Assembly (NCBI GenBank): GCA_947492175.1 | Contig: CANLMQ010000057.1 | Location: forward strand, 1-21,257 | DNA: 21,257 nt | From: an uncultured Draconibacterium sp. | Lineage (GTDB): Bacteria > Bacteroidota > Bacteroidia > Bacteroidales > Prolixibacteraceae | Reading direction: 5' to 3' | In this document: in pieces, positions 7,758-15,079 of the stretch | Layout: every line of letters begins with the position of its first letter | Position numbering within the stretch: the stretch's first letter is position 1 | Translations under genes and position numbers: made by a program | The notes under the pieces: generated by a model | The model's database searches: none | What the model was told of the DNA's origin: nothing | The model's input: only the letters and a program-made list of their open reading frames with translations

Positions 7758-9101
7758 ATGAAGACTTTAATAAAGGATGCGACGATTGTAAACGAGGGGC
7801 TAAAGTTTAAGGGAAGTGTATTAATTGATAGTGAAAAGATTGAAAAAATTTTCCCGCATGTAATCCCAACCGATTTTGACTTAACAAGCACGAATGTTAT
7901 TGATGCAAGCGGACTTTTATTAATACCCGGTGTGATTGACGATCAGGTACATTTTCGCGAACCGGGATTAACACACAAAGGCGAAATTGCAACAGAAAGC
8001 AGGGCCGCTGTTGCGGGTGGTGTTACCACCTACATGGAAATGCCCAACACAAATCCGCAAACTACCACACAGGAAGCACTTCAGGCAAAATTCGACAGGG
8101 CTGCCGAGGTTTCTGCAGCCAATTACTCGTTTTACATTGGTGCCACCAACAATAACCTTGACGAAGTATTAAAAACCGATCCAACAAAAGTGTGCGGAAT
8201 AAAAGTTTTTATGGGTTCATCAACCGGAAATATGTTGGTCGACAACGAAAAGATATTATCTGAGATTTTTAAAAACGCTCCGACTTTAGTTGCTACACAC
8301 TGTGAAGATGAAGCTACTATCCGGAAAAATACAGAAATTGCCCGTTCCCGCTATGGCGAAAATGTTCCAATTTCGCGTCACTGCCACATACGCAACGACG
8401 AAGCTTGTTATAAATCCTCGTCGAAAGCAGTTGAACTGGCCTCTAAATTCGATACACGATTACACGTACTTCATCTTTCATCGGCAAAAGAAATGGAACT
8501 TTTTCCTGCCGGGAAAGTTGCCGACAAAAAAATTACGGCAGAGGTTTGTGTTCATCACCTGTGGTTCGACGAAAGAGACTACATTGATTACGGCACTCGA
8601 ATAAAATGGAATCCTTCGATAAAACATACATCAGATAAAGAAGCATTGTGGAAAGCTTTACTCGACGATAAAATAGATGTAATTGCCACCGACCATGCCC
8701 CGCACACCCTGGCAGAAAAAAACAACACTTACTTTAAAGCCCCATCGGGTGGGCCACTGGTACAACACTCATTAGTAGCCATGCTCGAAATGAGCAAAAA
8801 GGGTTTTATTACTACAGAAAAAGTAGTTGAGAAAATGTGTCATGCACCGGCTGATTTATACCGGGTGGATAAGCGAGGTTATGTTCGGGAAGGTTATTTT
8901 GCCGACCTGGTGTTAATTGACCCTAACAAAAGCTGGATGGTAGCACCTGAAAATATTCTGTACAAATGTGGCTGGGCACCTTTTGAACGGACACTGTTTT
9001 CGAATAAAGTGGTTTCAACTTTTGTAAACGGCCTGGAAGTTTACAAAGACGACAAAGTGATTCATACAAATAACGGGCAAGCCGTTTCGTTTAACGTTTA
9101 A
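7758..9101 (+). CDS. pyrC: Dihydroorotase (class I type)
   Basis: Amidohydrolase that closes carbamoyl-aspartate to dihydroorotate in pyrimidine synthesis; cytoplasmic, 447 residues. Motifs in order: DDQVHFREPG (61-70), GGVTTYMEMPNTNP (87-100), KVFMGSSTG with the probable carboxylated Lys149, THCEDE (180-185, His181), LHVLHLSS (His239) and ATDHAPH (310-316, Asp312). The first motif normally reads DxHxHxR; here the first metal histidine is Gln63, while His65 and Arg67 remain. From memory this Q variant is widespread in Bacteroidota, so it is probably a lineage form and not a dead enzyme. It has its own -7 box and is followed by a strong hairpin (9111-9136). No other pyrimidine gene is in the window. 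A related hydantoinase-like role cannot be fully excluded. Confidence 0.85.
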   Translation: MKTLIKDATIVNEGLKFKGSVLIDSEKIEKIFPHVIPTDFDLTSTNVIDASGLLLIPGVIDDQVHFREPGLTHKGEIATESRAAVAGGVTTYMEMPNTNPQTTTQEALQAKFDRAAEVSAANYSFYIGATNNNLDEVLKTDPTKVCGIKVFMGSSTGNMLVDNEKILSEIFKNAPTLVATHCEDEATIRKNTEIARSRYGENVPISRHCHIRNDEACYKSSSKAVELASKFDTRLHVLHLSSAKEMELFPAGKVADKKITAEVCVHHLWFDERDYIDYGTRIKWNPSIKHTSDKEALWKALLDDKIDVIATDHAPHTLAEKNNTYFKAPSGGPLVQHSLVAMLEMSKKGFITTEKVVEKMCHAPADLYRVDKRGYVREGYFADLVLIDPNKSWMVAPENILYKCGWAPFERTLFSNKVVSTFVNGLEVYKDDKVIHTNNGQAVSFNV

Positions 9102-9110
9102 TTACTTTAC

Positions 9111-9136
9111 CGGCAACTGGTTCCACCCAGTTGCCG
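9111..9136. terminator. Perfect 10-bp hairpin downstream of pyrC
   Basis: Arms CGGCAACTGG (9111-9120) and CCAGTTGCCG (9127-9136) are perfectly complementary around a 6-base loop. It begins nine bases after the dihydroorotase stop, as a terminator would, but no T tract follows on either strand. It may protect the mRNA end or terminate weakly. It directly borders the 21-bp repeat array. Confidence 0.6.
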
Positions 9137-9138
9137 AT

Positions 9139-9369
9139 AAACAATGACTGCTTCAACCTTTGCAATAACCTCTCAGGATTAAGCAACCACCTCTTTGGTT
9201 TAAACAATAACCGCTCAGGTTTAAGCAACCACCCCTTCGGTTCAAACAATAACTGCTCAGGATTAAGCAACCACCTCTTTGGTTCAAACAATAACTGCTC
9301 AGACTTAAGCAACGACCTCTTTGGTTCAAACAATAACTGCTCAGACTTGTGCAATAATCTCTTTCTTTT
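9139..9369. repeat. Array of eleven 21-bp tandem repeats (42-bp higher-order unit)
   Basis: Eleven consecutive 21-base units run from 9139 to 9369. Two types alternate, giving a 42-bp period: type A starts AAGCAACCACC and ends TTTGGTT (9181, 9223, 9265, 9307), type B starts AAACAATAAC and ends with CTCAGG or CTCAGA plus three bases (9202, 9244, 9286, 9328). The outer units (9139, 9160, 9349) are more diverged. The array starts three bases after the hairpin and ends inside the rmuC stop codon, so it fills the gap between two convergent genes. Since 21 is a multiple of three, frames on both strands stay open and encode 14-residue repeats, but I see no start signal or family and do not call a gene. 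Some type A units can fold AACCA/TGGTT hairpins; this is not kept in all copies. Confidence 0.9.
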
Positions 9370-10723
9370 ATTCCTGATTCTCCAGCATTGTTTTCGGAAG
9401 TTCTTTGGTTGCCCTGGCACCCAGTTTTTTTATATTCTCGGCTCTTCGTACCAGGTTGCCACTTCCAATATGCAATTTATTTAATGCTGCATCGTAGTTC
9501 TTGCGTGTGGTATCCAGATTTTTACCAATGGTATCCATGTCGGTTACAAAACCTACAAACTTATCGTAAAGTGCTCCGCCTTGTTTGGCTATTTCAATGG
9601 CATTTCTGGTTTGATTTTCCTGTTGCCAGATGGAAGAAATGGTGCGTAAAGTAGCCAGCAGTGTCGATGGGCTAACCATAACAACTTTCTGATCCCAGGC
9701 AAATGAAAACAATTCCTGATCTTCCTGAATTGCCACACCAAACGAAGCTTCAATCGGGATAAACAACAATACAAAATCAGGAGAATTTAATGTACGTGCC
9801 GTTTGGTAATGCTTTTCACTTAATCCTTTAATATGCGTTTTTAAGCTTAAAAGATGCTCTTTTACATGCTTTTCGCGTTCGCTGTCTGTCTCAGCATTCA
9901 CGGCCCGTTCGTATGCAATTAACGAAACTTTCGAATCGATAATGATGTGTTTGTCATCCGGCAAATTAATAACAATATCGGGTTGAATGCGTTTCCCATC
10001 TTCTGTAGTGTCGCTAAACTGTTTTTGATATCCGTTCTCCCCTTCATTTAGTCCCGACCGTTCAAGAATCCGCTCCAAAACAACTTCGCCCCAGTTGCCC
10101 TGTTTCTTCACATCGCCCTTTAAGGCTTTGGTCAGGTTACTGGCTTCCTCACTTATTTTTGCATTCAAATCGTGAAGTTTTTTCAATTCGGCCCGTAAAT
10201 CGGTCTGGTCTTTTAAACCCTGCTTGTATGTATCTTCCACCTTTTTTTCGAAAAGCTGAATTTTTTCCTTTAGCGGATTTAACACATCTCCCATATTCTT
10301 TTGATTGACAGCCGTAAACTTCTCACTGTTTTTTTCCAGAATTTTGGTGGCTACATTTTCAAACTCGGTGGTAAATTTTTTCTGTATTGCCTCCAGCTCC
10401 TGCTTTTGCGTTTCCAGCTTTTCCTGCAAGTTCAGGTAGTCGGCTTTTGTTTTTTCCAGGCGCCCGTGTAATTCGGTATTTTCAATGCGGTTATCTTCCA
10501 GCTCCTTTTTCCACTCTTCCGAATCTGCTTTCAACAACCGAAAACGATCTTCCCAAATCAGGCTTTGTTTTTCAATATCCACTTTTTGCCCCTGAAAGAG
10601 TTTTTCTTTTTCCAGCAACAATTTTTCAGCAACAACCTCGCCCTGTTGGTTCTTCATTTTAAAATAAAAAAAGGCGGCAGCAATACCTACTGCAAGCCCT
10701 GCAACAAAATAAACTAATTCCAT
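9368..10723 (-). CDS. rmuC: DNA recombination protein RmuC
   Basis: Membrane-anchored protein of the RmuC family, thought to be a nuclease limiting inversions between short inverted repeats. From the ATG at 10721-10723 it has 451 residues; a TTG three codons upstream (10730-10732) is an alternative start. An N-terminal membrane helix (about residues 4-20) is followed by a long coiled coil (about 25-200) rich in Lys/Glu/Gln. The RmuC domain then shows NWGEVVLERILE (210-221), a PD-(D/E)xK-like nuclease core PDIVINL...IIIDSK (Pro248 to Lys265) and SPSTLLATLRTI. Length is normal. Its stop codon is reached by the last unit of the 21-bp array, and it is divergent from ung across 317 bases. Confidence 0.9.
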   Translation of the reverse strand: MELVYFVAGLAVGIAAAFFYFKMKNQQGEVVAEKLLLEKEKLFQGQKVDIEKQSLIWEDRFRLLKADSEEWKKELEDNRIENTELHGRLEKTKADYLNLQEKLETQKQELEAIQKKFTTEFENVATKILEKNSEKFTAVNQKNMGDVLNPLKEKIQLFEKKVEDTYKQGLKDQTDLRAELKKLHDLNAKISEEASNLTKALKGDVKKQGNWGEVVLERILERSGLNEGENGYQKQFSDTTEDGKRIQPDIVINLPDDKHIIIDSKVSLIAYERAVNAETDSEREKHVKEHLLSLKTHIKGLSEKHYQTARTLNSPDFVLLFIPIEASFGVAIQEDQELFSFAWDQKVVMVSPSTLLATLRTISSIWQQENQTRNAIEIAKQGGALYDKFVGFVTDMDTIGKNLDTTRKNYDAALNKLHIGSGNLVRRAENIKKLGARATKELPKTMLENQE

Positions 10724-10732
10724 TCTTATCAA

Positions 10733-11040
10733 TTTGAAAAACTAAAAGTACAAAATACAAATCAAGGCCGGGAGCGTATATACAAAAAGTAGTAAACAAC
10801 GTTTTGTTTTCTGTTTCCGACAGATGGATCCGAAACCAACCGGGTTTAAAGCCGGTGCACGAAATTACATTGAAATGAGCATTATTCTTTTGTCCTTTTG
10901 AGTTTATACTTCGCTGAAAAATTACACCGTAGCTTTATTTTTCAACTTGCCTATATTCAAAATATTCAGAACAAATTAACGCTGATTTCAAAATAAAACT
11001 GGTATAATTTTCTATTTTAGTTTTTCGTAAAAATAAAAAC
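10733..11040. other. 308-bp divergent region between rmuC and ung
   Basis: Should contain promoters for both flanking genes, but I find no exact TAnnTTTG box. TATTTTAG (11013-11020) is a 7/8 match for ung, and TACTTTTA on the minus strand near 10745-10752 is a 7/8 match for rmuC. A small inverted repeat ACCGG/CCGGT occurs at 10839-10856. No gene or RNA is recognisable. Confidence 0.4.
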
Positions 11041-11703
11041 ATGGATGTAAAAATTGAACCCGGCTGGAAAGACCAGTTGCAAGAAGAATTTGACAAAGAT
11101 TATTTTATAAAACTAAGCGAGTTTGTAAAAAACGAATATAAAACTCAACAAATATTTCCTCCCGGCAAACTTATTTTTAATGCTTTCGACCAGTGTACTT
11201 TTGAAAATTTAAAAGTGGTTATTTTGGGACAAGATCCGTATCACGGGCCGGGGCAGGCACATGGTTTGTGTTTTTCGGTTAACGATGGTATACCATTCCC
11301 TCCGAGTTTACGAAATATTTTTAAAGAATTAAACCAGGACGTGGGCAAAGCCATTCCGGAAAGCGGAAATCTGATTGATTGGGCCCAACAAGGGGTATTG
11401 TTACTCAACGCTACTTTAACGGTTCGTGCGCACCAAGCCGGTTCGCATCAAAAGAAAGGATGGGAGCAATTTACCGATGCTGTAATTCAGAAAATAAGTG
11501 CACAAAAAGAGAATGTTGTTTTCCTGTTGTGGGGGAATTATGCCATTAGTAAAAGCAAATTTATCGACCAAAACAAACACCTGGTTTTAAGCTCTGTACA
11601 TCCGTCGCCACTTTCGGCAAGCCGGGGCTTTTTTGGCAACAAACATTTTAGCCGCACCAACGAGTTTTTAATGACAAAAGGATTACCGGCAATTAACTGG
11701 TAA
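11041..11703 (+). CDS. ung: Uracil-DNA glycosylase, family 1
   Basis: Removes uracil from DNA as the first step of base excision repair; cytoplasmic, 220 residues, normal length. The water-activating motif GQDPYH is at 63-68 (Asp65), the uracil-binding LLNATLTVRAHQAGSH region at 121-136 (Asn123), and the minor-groove loop HPSPLS at 187-192 (His187). All catalytic positions of family 1 are present, so activity is expected. The ATG at 11041 gives the expected N-terminus. It stands alone on the plus strand and ends against a shared terminator with the ketosynthase gene. Confidence 0.97.
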   Translation: MDVKIEPGWKDQLQEEFDKDYFIKLSEFVKNEYKTQQIFPPGKLIFNAFDQCTFENLKVVILGQDPYHGPGQAHGLCFSVNDGIPFPPSLRNIFKELNQDVGKAIPESGNLIDWAQQGVLLLNATLTVRAHQAGSHQKKGWEQFTDAVIQKISAQKENVVFLLWGNYAISKSKFIDQNKHLVLSSVHPSPLSASRGFFGNKHFSRTNEFLMTKGLPAINW

Positions 11704-11708
11704 AAAAA

Positions 11709-11745
11709 CAAAGGACCCGATCTTTATTACAGATCGGGTCCTTTG
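11709..11745. terminator. Bidirectional intrinsic terminator
   Basis: Arms CAAAGGACCCGATCT (11709-11723) and AGATCGGGTCCTTTG (11731-11745) pair perfectly over 15 bp with a 7-base loop. On the minus strand it is followed at once by seven T, a canonical intrinsic terminator for the ketosynthase operon coming from the right. On the plus strand it sits five bases after the ung stop and serves ung, using the TTT at the stem foot. Confidence 0.9.
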
Positions 11746-11793
11746 ATAGTAATGTTCAGTAAAGGATATTCCTCAACTACCAAACTATTTTAC

Positions 11794-12876
11794 TTACCAT
11801 TTATAAACGATGGAATTAATATTCATACCGGCACCCACCGAACAAAGGACAGTATAATCTCCCTTGTTTACTTCATGGCCTTCCATTTTCCCTTTCATAA
11901 CCAAATCGAGTAAAGTTGGCACAGTTGCTGTCGACGAGTTTCCCAGTTTACGTATGCTCATTGGCATAATTCCTTCCGGAATATCTTTTTCGCCATAGAG
12001 CTTAAAAAGGTTTGCCAAAATGGCCTCATCCATTTTCTCATTCGCCTGGTGAATAAAGATTTTTTTGATATCGCCTAATTGTAAGCCGGCCTTTTCAATA
12101 CTGTCTTTTACAACTCCCGGAACAGTTGTTATAGCATAAACATATAACTTATGACCGGCCATTTTTATATATTGTTCGTCTCCGTCGTAATCCGGATTAC
12201 TCGATTCACCTAAAGTTAAAAGCCCTGCAAATTTAACTGAATCGGAACGACTTGAATGAGCCAAAATCCCAACAGGCTCATCGCTTTCAATAGCTTCAAC
12301 AATAGTTGCTCCTGCTCCATCGGCATAAATCATCGAATCGCGGTCGTGCGGGTCAGAAATGCGTGACAAAACATCAGCACCTACTACAACTCCACGTTTT
12401 TTATAGCCACTTTTTATGTAGGCATCGGCAACAATCATCGACTGTGTCCAGCCCGGACATCCCGATACAACATCGTGACAAATACATTCCGGATTTTTGA
12501 TGTTCAGTTTCATTTTTACCTTGTTGGCCAAACTCGGCAATACATCCGTACGTACATTTCCTTCGGCAATATCGCCAAAGTTATGTCCAAGAATAATGAA
12601 ACCAAGACTTTCCTTATCTATCCCGGCATCTTTGCAGGCTTCCTTTATTGCTATTGCAGCGATATCTGATGTTTTCTGCTCTTCATCGACATACCTGCGC
12701 TCTTCAATATTTGTAATCTCTTTGAATTTCTGAATAATCTCTTCGTTCGATTTATCCTCAATCCTCTTTTTCGAAGGAGTATAAAATTCGTAATCCAGAA
12801 AATGATTGTTTTTTATTATTTGAGGAGGAGTACAACTCCCGGTCCCGATAATTCGCGTATAAATCTCCTTTATCAT
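11794..12876 (-). CDS. FabH-like 3-oxoacyl-ACP synthase III family protein
   Basis: Thiolase-fold condensing enzyme of the KAS III group, 360 residues. The catalytic triad is intact: Cys140 in DVVSGCPGW, His276 in IFIHQAN and Asn313 in LGNSSTATVP. It is longer than typical FabH (about 320), with extra sequence near the N-terminus (about 25-60), and the cysteine context SGCPGW differs from the usual FabH AACSGF. It is therefore probably a specialised acyl-condensing enzyme and not the housekeeping FabH. It starts 24 bases after lpxH on the same strand, with a good AGGAGGG ribosome-binding site, so it belongs to an envelope-lipid operon. The extender and acyl donor are unknown. Alternatives are a dialkylresorcinol-type or secondary-metabolite KAS III; no such pathway genes are nearby. 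Confidence 0.82.
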   Translation of the reverse strand: MIKEIYTRIIGTGSCTPPQIIKNNHFLDYEFYTPSKKRIEDKSNEEIIQKFKEITNIEERRYVDEEQKTSDIAAIAIKEACKDAGIDKESLGFIILGHNFGDIAEGNVRTDVLPSLANKVKMKLNIKNPECICHDVVSGCPGWTQSMIVADAYIKSGYKKRGVVVGADVLSRISDPHDRDSMIYADGAGATIVEAIESDEPVGILAHSSRSDSVKFAGLLTLGESSNPDYDGDEQYIKMAGHKLYVYAITTVPGVVKDSIEKAGLQLGDIKKIFIHQANEKMDEAILANLFKLYGEKDIPEGIMPMSIRKLGNSSTATVPTLLDLVMKGKMEGHEVNKGDYTVLCSVGAGMNINSIVYKW

Positions 12877-12900
12877 AAATCCCTCCTTCTAAGCCGAAGC

Positions 12901-13650
12901 TTAATCCTTAAATTTCTTTAACTCAAATTTTTTGCCGTCAAAAACACCATACGAGAAACTTTTAATCCAGTCTCCCAATAAAATAAATCGGGTTTTCCCG
13001 TTTATCTTTTCATTTGCCATGCGGTGGCGATGCCCCATAACAAAGTAATCAACATGATTATCTTTTAGAAAATTCGCGGCAAATTTATACATTCCATCCT
13101 GATTAGCCATAAAATCATCCAGATAATCGTTTTTTGATAACCTACTGGATGCCGACCACTTGTGTGCAAGAGCAAATGTAAAATTAGGATGCAACCTTGA
13201 AAACAGCCACTGTAACGTTTTATTCGTAAATATTTTTTTCAGAAAAATATAACCCTTATCGCTTGCATCAAGTCCGTCGCCATGAGCAAGAAAAAATATC
13301 TTTCCTTTTATTTCCTGCATTATTTCAGACCGGTGAACTGTAATTCCCAATTCCTCTTCAAAATAATCGAATACCCACAAATCGTGGTTTCCGGTAAAAA
13401 AATGAACAGGTACACCGCTGTCGGCAATGTCGGCAATCCGGCCCAGTATTCTTGTAAATCCCCGGGGAGCAACCTTCTTGTAGTCGTACCAATAGTCGAA
13501 AATATCGCCCATTAAATACAACTCAGCAACATCTGTTTTAATTTCATCGAGCCAACGGGCAAATAATAATTCTCGTTCGCGGTTGTTTTTTAAAGCCGGA
13601 GCCCCAAGGTGTACATCCGAAACAAAATATATGAGCCCTTTTCCTGACAA
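12901..13650 (-). CDS. lpxH: UDP-2,3-diacylglucosamine diphosphatase-like metallophosphoesterase
   Basis: Calcineurin-fold phosphoesterase, 249 residues, likely LpxH, which cleaves UDP-2,3-diacylglucosamine to lipid X in lipid A synthesis at the cytoplasmic membrane. Metal-binding motifs are DVHLG (12-16), GDIFDYWYD (48-56), GNHD (87-90), HGDGL (123-127) and GHRHR (206-210), all intact. The classic enterobacterial form has GNRD; the His variant here is an acceptable family form. The start codon is TTG (13648-13650), twenty bases after the stop of the preceding TlpA-like gene; no in-frame ATG exists upstream before that stop. Position between an envelope lipoprotein gene and a lipid-condensing enzyme supports a lipid role. 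A generic phosphoesterase is the alternative. Confidence 0.83.
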   Translation of the reverse strand: MSGKGLIYFVSDVHLGAPALKNNRERELLFARWLDEIKTDVAELYLMGDIFDYWYDYKKVAPRGFTRILGRIADIADSGVPVHFFTGNHDLWVFDYFEEELGITVHRSEIMQEIKGKIFFLAHGDGLDASDKGYIFLKKIFTNKTLQWLFSRLHPNFTFALAHKWSASSRLSKNDYLDDFMANQDGMYKFAANFLKDNHVDYFVMGHRHRMANEKINGKTRFILLGDWIKSFSYGVFDGKKFELKKFKD

Positions 13651-13669
13651 AATAAGTCGATTTTGAATG

Positions 13670-14827
13670 TTACTTTAAAAGCTTTGCAAGTGCTTTGTCA
13701 AGTGCCGGACCTTTCAGGTCTTTCCCAACAATTATTCCTTCTTTATCCAACAAGTAATTAAAAGGAATAGACTGAACATTATAAACAGAAGTGGCAAGAG
13801 TGCTTCCGTTCATGTCACCCACATTTATCCAGGTAAGTTTATCCTGATCGATAGCATCAACCCATTCGCTGCGGTTTGTATCTACACTAACCTGGTATAT
13901 TTCGAGACCTTTTCGTTTGTATTTTTTGTAAACCTCTGCCAAAACAGGGTTTTGAATACGCGAACCGCGGTTAACTGCAGCCCAAAACTGCAACAATACA
14001 ACTTTCCCCCGTAACGACGACAAGGCCACTTTGTTTCCATCGGGATCAGGCAAAACAATATCGGGACTGTTCTCGCCTTGCTCCTGAATAAACTGTTGCA
14101 TCTTAGCAGCCTGTTGCTGACGAACATGTTGCAAGGTATTATTGTAAAGTGCCTGAACCTGTTCCGATTGCGGATAAATAGAATTAAGCGCTGAAGCAGC
14201 AGTTCGCATCACCTGTAAATCACGAACGATAAAAGTCTGATCGTTGGATCTAAATTTCTGATATAATGCCAGAACACTCGCCATTGCAAATGGATTCTCT
14301 CTTACAAAATTCGTTGAGAATTCAATTTGTTCCTGAACAATCTCATCATACTCCTTTGCCCATTTCGGACGTACAGTGTCGTACTCCGGATTTCCCTCAT
14401 ACAAATCATTTAACGACTGTAAAGAATCCAGTTTATTTTGTGTTTGCAATAATTGCATGTTTAATTCCCTGATCATCGACGAGCCCATCGAACCACTGAT
14501 ATTGTATTCGCGGCTAAAGTTTGCAGCATCAGCTTCAACTACTACCGTTTCTGCCGAATCAACCAGAAGTGTAATTCCATTATGATCTGTTAATTTCAGA
14601 AAATAAAAGGTCGGAATCCCTGTTACTCCTTTAAACTCAAACTCTCCCTTACTGTTAATTTTGGTTTCGCCAATTTGTTTTCGTGAAGATGTTAGCAACT
14701 GCTCCAAATAAATTGATTCACCTTCTGCATGGGTAATTTTCCCACGAATTGTAAACTGGTTATCTTGCTTACAACTGCCAAGAATAAAAACAGTTGCTAC
14801 CAGGAAAAATAAAGCTTTGTATGTCAT
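13670..14827 (-). CDS. TlpA-like thioredoxin-fold lipoprotein lacking CXXC, with N-terminal DUF4369-like domain
   Basis: 385-residue predicted envelope lipoprotein. Lipobox LGSC gives lipidated Cys19. Residues about 25-110 form a beta-rich DUF4369-like domain (FTIRGKITHAEGESIYLEQL), then a helical stretch (about 115-250), then a TlpA/AhpC-TSA thioredoxin fold (about 253-385). The fold keeps LRGKVVLLQFWA before the active site and Ile354-Pro355, the usual cis-proline. The redox motif is gone: where WCxxC should stand it reads Val285-Asn-Arg-Gly-Ser289, and Cys19 is the only cysteine in the protein. It therefore cannot be a disulfide reductase and is probably a binding or scaffold protein. It is the first gene of a likely operon with lpxH (20-base gap) and the FabH-like gene. 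Confidence 0.85.
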   Translation of the reverse strand: MTYKALFFLVATVFILGSCKQDNQFTIRGKITHAEGESIYLEQLLTSSRKQIGETKINSKGEFEFKGVTGIPTFYFLKLTDHNGITLLVDSAETVVVEADAANFSREYNISGSMGSSMIRELNMQLLQTQNKLDSLQSLNDLYEGNPEYDTVRPKWAKEYDEIVQEQIEFSTNFVRENPFAMASVLALYQKFRSNDQTFIVRDLQVMRTAASALNSIYPQSEQVQALYNNTLQHVRQQQAAKMQQFIQEQGENSPDIVLPDPDGNKVALSSLRGKVVLLQFWAAVNRGSRIQNPVLAEVYKKYKRKGLEIYQVSVDTNRSEWVDAIDQDKLTWINVGDMNGSTLATSVYNVQSIPFNYLLDKEGIIVGKDLKGPALDKALAKLLK

Positions 14828-15020
14828 TCTATTTGATTAAAGGGCGTAAAATTAACATTTTTGAGTACAACCAAAATAACAAAATCCGAAAATAACATTT
14901 TTTAAAATAAATACTGTAAAACAAAACTCCTAACACACTATCCCTCTGCCATTTTCCTCTCAATCACCAACAAAATCATTTTACGCTTTTATTATTTTTT
15001 CGGGGTTGAAATGCCTGCCG

Positions 15021-15051
15021 TTTTAATTCATTAAAATTTTCAATACGTTTG
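15021..15051 (+). promoter_or_regulatory. Promoter of ribF
   Basis: TACGTTTG (15044-15051) is an exact TAnnTTTG -7 box. TTTT (15021-15024) stands at exactly the -33 position with 19 bases between. The GTG start of ribF is 28 bases downstream of the -7 box. The transcript leader is too short for an FMN riboswitch. Confidence 0.6.
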
Positions 15052-15079
15052 TAGCATAAATCATACTCAGTATTTAAAC

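Noticed and set aside
9139..9369. CRISPR array
   Set aside because: Units are contiguous with no spacers, 21 bp long, and there are no cas genes.
9091..9484. Open frames on both strands across the 21-bp array (117 residues plus, 109 residues minus) encoding heptad-like repeats
   Set aside because: Openness on both strands follows from a repeat length divisible by three. The frames begin in unrelated sequence (one inside rmuC), have no start signal and no recognisable domain, and unit differences include many replacement changes.
15000..15079. FMN riboswitch before ribF or ribD
   Set aside because: Predicted leaders are under 30 bases and lack the RFN-element junction; ribD has only 40 bases to the divergent prmC.
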